Virus record (IMG/VR): IMGVR_UViG_3300008107_000831
Location: 1 to 24,908 of that record
Reading direction: 5' to 3' (one strand)
Source of the DNA: a virus
DNA length: 24,908 nucleotides
Part shown: positions 8,184 to 15,981 of the stretch, piece by piece
Numbering within the stretch: position 1 is the stretch's first letter
How the letters are laid out: each line of letters opens with the position of its first letter
Position numbers and translations under genes: made by a program
Notes under the pieces: generated by a model
Told to the model about the DNA's origin: nothing
The model's database searches: none
The model's input: only the letters and a program-made list of their open reading frames with translations

Positions 8184-8209
8184 GTCTACATAATACATTA
8201 TAGTTTCTA

Positions 8210-8707
8210 ATGATTAACACCTCAGCGATGAATAAAAGAAAGAGATCTGTACATTATGTAAATAATAAGGATTTCCTTGCTGCTTTGATTGAATATAAGA
8301 AGTCGATTAAAGAAGCAGAAGAAAGAGGAGATCCCAAACCACGAATAACAAATTATCTTGGTGAGTGTTTTCTTAAGATTGCAACTCACCTATCATTTAA
8401 ACCAAACTTTGTAAATTATATTTTCAAAGATGATATGATTTCGGATGGTATTGAAAATTGTGTTCAATATATTCATAATTTTAATCCAGAGAAATCACAA
8501 AACCCATTTGCTTACTTTACTCAAATCATTCACTACGCTTTTCTTCGCCGTATTCAGAAAGAGAAAAAGCAACTTGAGATTAAAAATAAAATCTTAGAGA
8601 GAACTGGATTTGATGAAGTATTTTGTGACGATAACACTATTGACGGAAGTAATTACTCTGACTATAATAGTATAAAAGATAACGTTCATTCTAAACTGAG
8701 GTATTAA
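8210..8707 (+). CDS. gp55: gp55 late-transcription sigma factor
   Basis: The 165-residue protein resembles T4 gp55 (185 residues), a minimal sigma70-family factor that directs host RNA polymerase to late promoters together with gp33 and the gp45 clamp. Recognisable parts are YVNNKDFLAALIEYK near the N-terminus and DDMISDGIENCVQYIHNFNP, the sigma region 2-like core. NPFAYFTQIIHYAFLRRIQKEKKQ then matches the T4 gp55 segment around NPHAYITQACFNAF. A second in-frame ATG at 8228 would start MNKRKRSVHYV and fits family starts as well; neither has a good ribosome binding site. Its TAA overlaps the gp47 ATG by one base. Confidence 0.93.
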   Translation: MINTSAMNKRKRSVHYVNNKDFLAALIEYKKSIKEAEERGDPKPRITNYLGECFLKIATHLSFKPNFVNYIFKDDMISDGIENCVQYIHNFNPEKSQNPFAYFTQIIHYAFLRRIQKEKKQLEIKNKILERTGFDEVFCDDNTIDGSNYSDYNSIKDNVHSKLRY

Positions 8708-9747
8708 TGCGTGTTGCTATAATAACCGACCAACATTTTGGGGCACGTAAAAATTCAAAAATATTTCATGATTATTTTCTGAGTTTTTACAATGATGTAT
8801 TTTTTCCCACTTTAGAAAGGGAAGGGATTACTACGGTTATTGATATGGGTGATACTTTTGATAGTCGCAAAGGTATCGACTTCGCTGCTCTCGCTTGGGC
8901 AAAGGATAATTACTACGACAGATTAAATTCGCTGGGGTGTACGGTTTATACTGTCGTTGGTAATCATACTGCATACTATAAAAATACTAATCAGATTAAT
9001 GCTGTAGATTTGCTTTTACGCGAATATGAGAATGTAAAAGTTATATCTGAGATAGAACATATTAAAATTGGTAAGGAAAATATTCTTTTTATCCCTTGGA
9101 TAAATTCAGAAAATCAAGAAAAAACATTTGATACTATTAAAAAAAGTAATGCAAAGATTGTTTGTGGTCATTTAGAGTTAAATGGATTTTCTGCTTATCG
9201 TGGTCATGTTATGACTACTGGGCACGATAGTTCAATATTCCAAAAATTTACCAGAGTTTTTTCTGGTCACTATCATACTAGATCTACAGATGGTACTATT
9301 TTTTATCTAGGAAATCCTTATGAAATATATTCAAATGACTATAATGATACTAGAGGTTTCCACTTATTCAATACTGAAACCTTAGAATTAGAACCAGTAG
9401 ATAATCCTTATAAGATGTTTTATTCTATCTTTTATGAGGATACTGATTATAGGATGTTTGATACTAGACCATACGAAAATAAAATTGTAAAATTAGTTGT
9501 AAGGAAAAAGACTGATCTTAAACAGTTTGATAAGTTCTTAGATAAATTATATGCTTCAAACGTTGCAGAACTAAAGATAGTTGAAAATTTCAATATTCAA
9601 GAGCAATTTGAAATTGATGAACTAGAAACTGAGGATACTATTTCTATATTAAATAGGTATGTCGAAGAAACTGAGGTTAATTTGGATAAAAATGTTATCC
9701 AAAAAATGATCCAAGGTATTTACAAAGAGGCATGTGAATTAGTCTAA
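8707..9747 (+). CDS. gp47: gp47 recombination nuclease subunit (SbcD/Mre11-like)
   Basis: This 346-residue calcineurin-like phosphoesterase has the metal-binding motifs in order: TDQHFG (8-10), MGDTFDSRKG (about 46-55), VGNHTAYYK (about 82-90), CGHLELNGF (about 155) and SGHYHTRS (about 186-193). T4 gp47 (339 residues) forms the nuclease half of the gp46/gp47 complex, which resects DNA ends for recombination-dependent replication and degrades host DNA. Its start overlaps the gp55 stop by one base, and a small gene separates it from gp46. Confidence 0.96.
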   Translation: MRVAIITDQHFGARKNSKIFHDYFLSFYNDVFFPTLEREGITTVIDMGDTFDSRKGIDFAALAWAKDNYYDRLNSLGCTVYTVVGNHTAYYKNTNQINAVDLLLREYENVKVISEIEHIKIGKENILFIPWINSENQEKTFDTIKKSNAKIVCGHLELNGFSAYRGHVMTTGHDSSIFQKFTRVFSGHYHTRSTDGTIFYLGNPYEIYSNDYNDTRGFHLFNTETLELEPVDNPYKMFYSIFYEDTDYRMFDTRPYENKIVKLVVRKKTDLKQFDKFLDKLYASNVAELKIVENFNIQEQFEIDELETEDTISILNRYVEETEVNLDKNVIQKMIQGIYKEACELV

Positions 9748-9748
9748 G

Positions 9749-10018
9749 ATGTATATACTAACAATAGATGGTAAAGAGGAAGAAGGTGCATATTCCGTAA
9801 TAGATGAAGAAGGAAATCAAATTCTTTATTTGTTTGAAGAAGAAGATGATGCCGTAAGATTTGCCATGATGTTAGAAGAAATGGACTATCCAACAATGCA
9901 TGTTATTGAAATAGAAGATAAAGTAATTTTGCAAACATGTGAAATGCATGGATACCAATATGCTATAATTACTGCAAATGATTTAGTTGTTCCGCCACAA
10001 GAAAATGATATTATTTGA
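9749..10018 (+). CDS. DUF3110-like small protein between gp47 and gp46
   Basis: This is an 89-residue acidic protein. The central block LYLFEEEDDAVRFAMMLEEMDYPTMHVIEIE closely follows the pattern I know from cyanobacterial DUF3110 proteins: a short strand, an E-DDA-RFA-LLE helix, then D-(F/Y)-P-T and an acidic stretch (quoted here in part). DUF3110 is found mainly in cyanobacteria and has no assigned function to my knowledge. The gene begins one base after the gp47 stop and overlaps the gp46 start by 14 bases, so it is translated with the nuclease pair. A host origin is plausible; a role in the gp46/gp47 complex is only inferred from position. Confidence 0.65.
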   Translation: MYILTIDGKEEEGAYSVIDEEGNQILYLFEEEDDAVRFAMMLEEMDYPTMHVIEIEDKVILQTCEMHGYQYAIITANDLVVPPQENDII

Positions 10019-11717
10019 AAAAATTAGGTATAAAAACTTTTTAAGCACTGGAAATCAGTTTACCGAAATATCGTTTAATAATTCGCAAACCACACTAATT
10101 GTTGGTAATAATGGTGCTGGTAAGAGTACGATGTTGGATGCTCTTACTTTTGCACTATTTGGTAAATCTTTTAGAGGTGTCAATAAACCACAATTAATTA
10201 ACTCTGTCAATGAAAAAGATTGTGTTGTCGAAGTTGAATTTTGTGTAGGAACTAATAAATGGAAAGTTATTCGTGGTATTAAACCGTCCATTTTTGAAAT
10301 TCATCGAAATGATGTTGTATTAAATCAGGATGCTGCTGCTATTGATCAGCAAAAATGGTTTGAGCAAAATGTTTTAAAAATGAATTACAAATCATTTACT
10401 CAGATTGTTATTTTAGGTAGTAGTAGTTTTGTTCCTTTTATGCAACTTTCTGCTGCTAATAGGAGAGAAGTTATAGAAGATCTTTTAGATATTAAGATAT
10501 TTTCTTCTATGAATTCTGTGCTAAAAGAAAAAATTAGGGAAACTAAGGATGTAATCAAAACGTTTAATTTGAAGCAGGAATCTTTAGAAGATAAAGTTTC
10601 TATGCAAAGTAATTTTATCAATGAATTAGAAAATCAAGGGAAAACAATAATTGAAAATCATAAAATTAAAATTGTAGAATTAGAAAGTGAAATTAAAAAT
10701 TATAATCAACAAAATTTATCTTTAGAAGAAATAATCCAACAAAAAACTAAAGAGCAAGAAAATCTTGCAGATTCTTCAAGTAAACTTAAAAAGTTGGGAA
10801 ATCTTAAAGGAAAAATATCACAAAAAGTATCTACAATTACTCAAGAACATAAATTTTTTACCGAAAATACGGTATGCCCTACTTGTACACAAACAATTGA
10901 AGAAGAGTTTAGGTTAAATAGAATAGAAGACGCTCAAAATAAAGCAAAAGAGTTGCAGACTGGTTATAAAGAACTAGAGCAAGCAATTAAAGAGGAAGAA
11001 GAAAGAGAGCGTCAATTCATTTCCCTCTCTAAAGAGACTACTAAACTTACGTATGAAATTTCTCAAAATAATACTAGAATCTCTGGATGCCAAAAACAGA
11101 TCAGAGAACTTGAACATGAAATTCAAACTATTACCGATCAACTTAAAAACCGAAATTCTGAACATGAGAAATTAGAACAATTTAAAGAACAATTAAAACG
11201 AACTTGTGAAGATGTAGAAACTAGAAAAGATCAAATTACTTATTATGATTTTATCTACGGTTTGTTAAAAGATGGGGGAGTTAAAACTAAGATTATTAAA
11301 AAATATTTACCGCTGATAAATCAACAAGTTAATAGATATCTCCAAATGATGGATTTTTATATTAACTTTACTTTAGATGAAGAATTTAGCGAATCGATTA
11401 AATCTCCCATCCACGATGAGTTTTCTTATAGTTCTTTTAGTGAAGGTGAAAAAATGAGAATTGATCTTGCTTTATTATTCACTTGGAGAGAAATTGCAAA
11501 AATAAAAAATTCTCTTAATTGCAATCTTATTATTTTTGATGAAACATTTGATTCTTCCTTGGATGGTTTTGGTACGGATGACTTTTTAAAAATTATTAGA
11601 TTTATAATTAAAGATGCAAATATTTTCGTTATTTCTCATAAAGATGGTATGAAGGAAAAATTTGTTGATGTAATTAAATTTGAAAAGGTTAAGGGGTTTA
11701 GTAGGATGGTTGTTTAA
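10005..11717 (+). CDS. gp46: gp46 recombination endonuclease subunit (SbcC/Rad50-like ATPase)
   Basis: This 570-residue SMC-like ATPase has Walker A VGNNGAGKST (about 33-42), long coiled coils on both sides of a zinc hook CPTC (about 291-294), the ABC signature FSEGEKMR (near 478), and Walker B LIIFDETFDSS (near 507-517). Paired with gp47 it resects DNA ends. I chose the ATG at 10005 (MILFEKIRYKNFLSTGN), which fits the Rad50 N-terminus; the frame is open to an upstream TTG at 9987, but those six residues are not family-like. No strong ribosome binding site is seen, so coupling to the DUF3110-like gene is likely. The length is close to T4 gp46 (560). Confidence 0.96.
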   Translation: MILFEKIRYKNFLSTGNQFTEISFNNSQTTLIVGNNGAGKSTMLDALTFALFGKSFRGVNKPQLINSVNEKDCVVEVEFCVGTNKWKVIRGIKPSIFEIHRNDVVLNQDAAAIDQQKWFEQNVLKMNYKSFTQIVILGSSSFVPFMQLSAANRREVIEDLLDIKIFSSMNSVLKEKIRETKDVIKTFNLKQESLEDKVSMQSNFINELENQGKTIIENHKIKIVELESEIKNYNQQNLSLEEIIQQKTKEQENLADSSSKLKKLGNLKGKISQKVSTITQEHKFFTENTVCPTCTQTIEEEFRLNRIEDAQNKAKELQTGYKELEQAIKEEEERERQFISLSKETTKLTYEISQNNTRISGCQKQIRELEHEIQTITDQLKNRNSEHEKLEQFKEQLKRTCEDVETRKDQITYYDFIYGLLKDGGVKTKIIKKYLPLINQQVNRYLQMMDFYINFTLDEEFSESIKSPIHDEFSYSSFSEGEKMRIDLALLFTWREIAKIKNSLNCNLIIFDETFDSSLDGFGTDDFLKIIRFIIKDANIFVISHKDGMKEKFVDVIKFEKVKGFSRMVV

Positions 11718-11749
11718 CTGGCACACTCTGGATGGTGGGATTATTTCTA

Positions 11750-11758
11750 TGGTATAAT
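11750..11758 (+). promoter_or_regulatory. extended -10 promoter before the small basic gene
   Basis: TGGTATAAT is a perfect -10 box with a TGn extension, which can replace a -35 element; upstream TGGATG (11729-11734) would be a poor -35. A start near 11766 leaves a leader of about 20 bases before the ATG at 11785. It sits in the 67-base gap after gp46, where a new transcription unit is expected. Confidence 0.6.
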
Positions 11759-11784
11759 CTCTAATACTTCTTTTATTTTCAAAA

Positions 11785-11955
11785 ATGGCACACCACAAAA
11801 TTTGGGAAAGTGGTCGTAATCCTCACAAGAGAAACGACAAAGGAAAACGTAAACCCCAAGCAGTTAGACAAGCAAAAGAAAGACTGAGACAATTTAAAAA
11901 GCGTCACATGGGTCGCCCACAAGGCGACCTTTTGCTTTATATTGACTTTAGTTGA
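11785..11955 (+). CDS. small strongly basic protein of unknown function
   Basis: The 56-residue protein begins MAHHKIWESGRNPHKRND and is rich in Lys and Arg (16 basic against 5 acidic residues), with one predicted helix (AVRQAKERLRQFKKR). It may bind nucleic acid or an acidic partner; I recognise no family. A promoter with an extended -10 box lies upstream, but no ribosome binding site is clear. Its last 15 codons run through a terminator-like hairpin (11911-11929), so the C-terminal GRPQGDLLLYIDFS may be translated from terminator DNA, or many transcripts may end before the stop codon. The gene is too short for most ORF callers. Confidence 0.6.
   Translation: MAHHKIWESGRNPHKRNDKGKRKPQAVRQAKERLRQFKKRHMGRPQGDLLLYIDFS
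11911..11933 (+). terminator. terminator-like hairpin inside the end of the small basic gene
   Basis: A perfect 7-bp GC-rich stem (GGTCGCC 11911-11917, GGCGACC 11923-11929) with a CACAA loop is followed by TTTTGCTTT. It would end the transcript from the promoter near 11753 after about 170 bases. The T-run is interrupted by a G, so termination may be partial, which would let some transcription reach the VWA gene at 11965. Confidence 0.7.
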
Positions 11956-11964
11956 AATTAACCC

Positions 11965-14154
11965 ATGACCGTAAACCACGAAGTTAAAGGAAATCTTGCA
12001 CGTCTTCTTGCAACTGAAGACCTTGTGGTTGAACACAAAAAAGTTCAAACTGCTTGTTTTAATGTTCATACGAGGGTGCTTACTCTTCCGATGTGGGAAA
12101 AAGCATCTGCTGAAGTTTATGACATGCTTGTTGGGCATGAGGTTGGTCATGCACTTTATACCCCTGATGATGATTGGTGGGATACGTGTAAAACTCCTAA
12201 ACAATTTGTGAATGTTGTTGAGGATGTTCGGGTTGAAAAACTTATGAAGCGTCGATATGACGGTCTTCGGAAGACTTTTTATAAGGGATATTCTGAACTA
12301 AGTGATCAAGATTTCTTTTCTGTTGAAAATGAAAATGTTGATGAGTTTAATCTTGCAGATAAAGTAAATCTTTATTATAAGATTGGTTCTTTTATTAAAA
12401 TCAATTTTAATAATGAGGAAAGGGAAATTGTAGATATTATTGGACAAACAGAAACATTTGCTGACGTATTGGTTGCTGCAGAAATTCTTTATAAGTTTTG
12501 TAAGCAAAAAAATGATGAACTTCAAAAAGTTGAATCTTTAAATTCTCATGATCAAACGACACAACAATCGCAAAGTTCTCAAAATGGTAACCAATCAGAA
12601 AACCAAGAATATGTAGAAAATTCTTCCGAAACTCAATCTGGAAGTAAAAATCAATCTGTAGAAAACAAGGAAACTCAAGAAAATTTAGACAATTCTCAGA
12701 CTGAAATTGATAATAATACTCAAAATGTTGGTGGGAATAGTGCCGACATTGATGTAAAAACTATGAGTTCTCTTGAGGATGCTATCAAAGAACTTATTGG
12801 TAATAATAGTTTTTATGGTGAAAATGTATACCTTGAAGTTCCTGAATTGGATTTGGATACAGTCATTATTCCAAATAATGAAATTCATGAAGAATGTGAA
12901 ACGTCTTGGAAAAATACTTTGATGAATGAGGATAAAAGTGTTTTTTCTCATATTGATAAAAAGTATATTGAATTTAAGCGTTCTGCTCAAAAAGAAGTCA
13001 ATTATCTAGTAAAAGAGTTTGAATGTCGTAAAGCAGCAGATTCTTACTCTAGGGCGAGTACATCTACTACTGGTATCTTGGATTGTACAAAACTTCATAC
13101 CTACAAGTATAATGAAGACCTTTTTAAAAAGGTTACAACTTTATCTGATGGTAAAAATCATGGTTTGATTTTTATCCTTGATTGGTCTGGATCTATGTCT
13201 GAAGTTATGATGGATACAATCAAACAACTATACAATTTGATTTGGTTTTGTAAAAAGGTTTCAATTCCTTTTGAGGTGTATGCATTTACCTACGATTGGA
13301 AACGTGTGAAGTATACTGATGATGGTAAAGCAATTATGCCTAAACCTCACTATGAAAGGAAAGATGGTCTTCTACATGTTGATGATGAATTTGTATTGAT
13401 GAATATATTCACGAGTAAAATTAGTGCATCAAAACTTGATGTTCAATTAAAAAACATTTTTAGAGTTGTTAATTGTTTTGCTAGGAATAATTACTATACA
13501 TGCAAATATCAATTTCCTTATAAGTTAAGTCTTTCTGGAACTCCTCTCAATCAGTCATTGATTGCTCTTCACAAAATTCTGCCTAAATTTAAAAAGGAAA
13601 ATAAACTTCAAAAAGTTCAGTGTGTAATTTTGACTGATGGTGAAGCGGAAATGATGAAGAGGAATGTTGAAATCCGTAAAAATACTCAAGTTTATATGGG
13701 ATTTAATTCCATATCTGGTGACAATATGTTCCTTAGGGATAGGAAAACTGGTACGGTGTATAAAGTGCCTTCTCATTATGGTATGGGTGTAGATCTAACT
13801 CAAATTCTTCTTCGTAATTTGCGTGATAAATTCGTTGACATTAACTTTATTGGTATGCGTATTCTAATGCCGAGAGATGCCAGTCCATTTATTCGTTCTT
13901 ATACTGGTTATATGGAAAATGATACTTACTCTAAATTGATGAGTAGTTGGAAGAAAAACAAGAGTTTCTCTATTAAAACTTCTAGTTATCATGCTTATTT
14001 TGGTATTTCTTCAACTGCATTAAATAATACTACGGAGTTTGTAGTTACTGAGGATGCAACAAAAGTGCAAATTAAATCTGCATTTGTTAAATCCTTGGCA
14101 TCTAAAAAAATGAACAAAAAAATTCTTAGTGAGTTTGTTGATTTAGTTGCATAA
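11965..14154 (+). CDS. CobT-like VWA-domain protein with an HExxH metallopeptidase-like motif
   Basis: This 729-residue protein joins two recognisable parts. Near the N-terminus, HEVGHALYTP (58-67) is a zinc-metallopeptidase HExxH motif, followed by NVVEDVRVEKLM, where a conserved Glu could be the third ligand. After a Gln/Asn/Ser-rich low-complexity linker (about 190-260), FILDWSGSMSE (MIDAS D406-x-S-x-S) opens a von Willebrand A domain with LSGTPLNQSL and VILTDGEAEM as later MIDAS strands. VWA proteins commonly pair with MoxR/CobS AAA+ ATPases, and one follows just downstream. Proteins of this type recur in cyanomyoviruses without a proven role. There is no ribosome binding site of note before the ATG; the stop overlaps the next start. 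Whether it has peptidase activity is unknown. Confidence 0.75.
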   Translation: MTVNHEVKGNLARLLATEDLVVEHKKVQTACFNVHTRVLTLPMWEKASAEVYDMLVGHEVGHALYTPDDDWWDTCKTPKQFVNVVEDVRVEKLMKRRYDGLRKTFYKGYSELSDQDFFSVENENVDEFNLADKVNLYYKIGSFIKINFNNEEREIVDIIGQTETFADVLVAAEILYKFCKQKNDELQKVESLNSHDQTTQQSQSSQNGNQSENQEYVENSSETQSGSKNQSVENKETQENLDNSQTEIDNNTQNVGGNSADIDVKTMSSLEDAIKELIGNNSFYGENVYLEVPELDLDTVIIPNNEIHEECETSWKNTLMNEDKSVFSHIDKKYIEFKRSAQKEVNYLVKEFECRKAADSYSRASTSTTGILDCTKLHTYKYNEDLFKKVTTLSDGKNHGLIFILDWSGSMSEVMMDTIKQLYNLIWFCKKVSIPFEVYAFTYDWKRVKYTDDGKAIMPKPHYERKDGLLHVDDEFVLMNIFTSKISASKLDVQLKNIFRVVNCFARNNYYTCKYQFPYKLSLSGTPLNQSLIALHKILPKFKKENKLQKVQCVILTDGEAEMMKRNVEIRKNTQVYMGFNSISGDNMFLRDRKTGTVYKVPSHYGMGVDLTQILLRNLRDKFVDINFIGMRILMPRDASPFIRSYTGYMENDTYSKLMSSWKKNKSFSIKTSSYHAYFGISSTALNNTTEFVVTEDATKVQIKSAFVKSLASKKMNKKILSEFVDLVA

Positions 14155-14369
14155 TGAACTATAGAAAACATAAACAGGCAATTAACCAAAAAAAGAAAAG
14201 GATGTACACGCCTGAAGGATACTTAAAAGATCCCCCAGACGCACAATGTCCTTATTGTGGGGAAACTAGAAAATCATGTTCAAATGTAAATAGTTTGTCT
14301 CGCGCATGGGCAAGGGATGCTTGTGCAAAAAAACATAAAAACATTAAACGGTTTGGACCAGATGAATAA
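14154..14369 (+). CDS. small Cys-containing, possibly zinc-binding protein
   Basis: This 71-residue basic protein starts on the last base of the VWA gene's stop codon (TAATG overlap). It has CPYCGETRKSC (Cys 32, 35, 42) and a further Cys at 57 with a His nearby, which could bind zinc, and Lys/Arg-rich ends that would suit a nucleic-acid or protein-binding role. I do not recognise the family. The tight coupling to the VWA gene suggests co-translation. Confidence 0.65.
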   Translation: MNYRKHKQAINQKKKRMYTPEGYLKDPPDAQCPYCGETRKSCSNVNSLSRAWARDACAKKHKNIKRFGPDE

Positions 14370-14407
14370 CTGTCACATTGACGACCTCTTTTCCAAATCG
14401 TATCCCC

Positions 14408-14413
14408 TATAAT
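14408..14413 (+). promoter_or_regulatory. candidate promoter before the CobS-like gene
   Basis: TATAAT lies 29 bases before the ATG at 14443, in the 73-base gap after the Cys-rich gene. The nearest good -35 is TTGACG (14378-14383), but the 24-base gap is too long for a standard pair; TTGACG would instead sit 17 bases before TATCCC (14401-14406). A promoter is likely here, but which -10 is used is unclear. Confidence 0.5.
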
Positions 14414-14442
14414 ATCTTTGTTGAATAAATCACCAATTCATT

Positions 14443-15487
14443 ATGCCCCGCAAAATTTCTGTGACTGACGATCAACTTATTTCTGAACTTAAAACTTTGT
14501 ACGGTACTGAAATTAGTTCTGGTGACGTTAAAGGTTTTTGTGCTTCCAAAGATCTTAGTTACCCTACTGTAACTCGTCGCCTTGAACCTTATAAAACAAA
14601 TCGTGGTCGTTGGAACTTGGAAATTACTCAAGAACATGTTGATGAAATTGAGCGTACTTTCCAGGCACCTGCCGCTATTCCTCCAGTGCAACAAAATCTA
14701 ATTCCTGATAAAGATGATACCTTCGTCAAGTTTGGTAACTTTAACGATATTAAAAAAATTATTCAGTCCCGTCTCTTTTATCCTACGTTCATTACGGGTC
14801 TTTCGGGTAATGGTAAAACGTTCCCGCCTTATTGATGGGAATACTGCTTGGCACAACGGTCCCGTCATTGAGGCACTGGAGCGAGGAGCAATCCTGCTTC
14901 TTGACGAAATCGACCTCGCTAGCAACAAGATTTTGTGCCTCCAATCCATCCTTGAAGGTAAGGGTGTCTTCTTGAAAAAGATTGGTCGATGGATTTCTCC
15001 TGCCCCTGGATTTAACATTGTTGCTACCGCAAACACCAAGGGTAAGGGTTCTGATGACGGTCGCTTCATCGGCACCAACGTGCTTAACGAGGCATTCCTA
15101 GAGCGTTTCCCTGTGACCTTTGAGCAGTCTTATCCTGCCCCAGCAACCGAGCAGAAGATCCTTGAAGGCGTTGCTCTGGATCTTGGTGTAGAAGAGCGTG
15201 ATTTCTGCAAGCGCCTTGTTGATTGGGCAGATGTAATCCGCAAGACTTTCTATGATGGTGGCATTGAAGAAATCATCAGCACTCGTCGTCTTGTTCACAT
15301 CATCCGTGCCTACAGCATCTTCAATGACAAGGCAAAGGCAATTCAAGTTTGTGTAAATCGTTTTGATGATGAGACTAAACAATCTTTCCTTGAACTTTAT
15401 GATAAGATTGATAATGAGTTTGAAATGCCAAAAGACTTGACATCGGAACAAAACTCTAACGAGATTGCATCAGATACTCCTTTCTGA
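14443..15487 (+). pseudogene. cobS: CobS/MoxR-like AAA+ ATPase, broken just after Walker A
   Basis: Two frames together make one AAA+ ATPase of the type annotated cobS in cyanomyoviruses. Frame A (14443-14835) gives the N-terminal 126 residues and ends in Walker A, ITGLSGNGKTF, then meets TGA at 14833. Frame B carries RLIDGNTAWHNGPVIEAL from 14825, Walker B ILLLDEIDLAS, FNVVATANT-like FNIVATANTKGKG (sensor 1), GTNVLNEAFLERFPVTF and ISTRRLVHI, and stops at 15487. Between GKTF and RLIDG about 30-40 residues normally linking Walker A to the next block appear to be missing, together with a one-base shift. So this is a deletion plus frameshift, not a simple slip. The 3' part is richer in GC than the 5' part. 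It may be a true null allele, a recombination junction or an assembly error. Confidence 0.8.
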
Positions 15488-15490
15488 TAT

Positions 15491-15524
15491 AATTGAGGAA
15501 GGTAAATAAATCTTCCTCAATTTT
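15491..15524 (+). terminator. intrinsic terminator after the CobS-like gene
   Basis: A perfect 11-bp stem (15491-15501 with 15512-15522) with a 10-base loop is followed by a short T-rich tail. It lies four bases after the CobS-like stop and separates that unit from the replisome operon. A TATAAT (15488-15493) overlaps the left arm, but I see no -35 at proper spacing. Confidence 0.75.
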
Positions 15525-15556
15525 ATTATGCTTACTCTAGTAATGATCTTAAAATA

Positions 15557-15958
15557 ATGACAAATTTGAACAACTATGAGTTTTCGATTAACTCTAATAA
15601 CCATATTGAAATTACAAAAACTCCTGTGAACATGACTGAATCTACTAATCATCTTTGGAAGTACAATGAAGATAAAATCCTGAAAGATATTCAGGAATAT
15701 GTGACCACAACTTATAAAAGTCATTATTGTGGTCAAGAAGCAAATTATAAAGATATCCAAACAATAGACTTAATGGCAGCAAAAGAACTTGCCGCAAACT
15801 TTTGCCAAGCAAATATTCTTAAGTATGGCAGTCGTTATGGTCAAAAAGATGGACGCAATAAAATTGATCTTCTGAAAGTAATCCATTATGCTATGCTCCT
15901 TCTGCATTTTGATGGGCATTACTCCAGAACCAATAATGGTCTTTCTGAATTCCGTTGA
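15557..15958 (+). CDS. DUF3310-like protein upstream of gp45
   Basis: In this 133-residue protein the C-terminal half, with ANILKYGSRYGQKDGRNKIDLLKVIHYAMLLL (quoted as pieces: NILKYGSRYGQKDG, then KIDLLKVIHYAML), matches the shape of DUF3310 phage proteins. In these a Y-x-x-R-Y-x-x-K-(D/N)-G turn is followed by an amphipathic D-L-x-K helix. Such proteins are often labelled nucleotide-kinase-like without proof. The N-terminal half is polar and not recognised. It is the first gene after the terminator at 15491-15524 and lies 23 bases ahead of the likely gp45 start. Confidence 0.6.
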   Translation: MTNLNNYEFSINSNNHIEITKTPVNMTESTNHLWKYNEDKILKDIQEYVTTTYKSHYCGQEANYKDIQTIDLMAAKELAANFCQANILKYGSRYGQKDGRNKIDLLKVIHYAMLLLHFDGHYSRTNNGLSEFR

Positions 15959-15981
15959 TTATGAAACTTCAAAACAAAACT

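Noticed and set aside
11779-12204. Minus-strand ORF of 141 residues
   Set aside because: Crosses the promoter-proximal small gene, the terminator hairpin and the start of the VWA gene, with no signals of its own.
14698-15078. Minus-strand ORF opposite the broken CobS-like gene
   Set aside because: Antisense shadow; the plus strand carries clear AAA+ motifs there.
15437-15442. Perfect TTGACA as a -35 box
   Set aside because: No -10 at 16-18 bases; the next TATAAT is 45 bases away and overlaps a terminator stem.
14443-15487. Programmed ribosomal frameshift joining the two CobS-like halves
   Set aside because: No slippery heptamer or downstream structure is seen, and about 30-40 residues of the family are missing, which a frameshift cannot restore.
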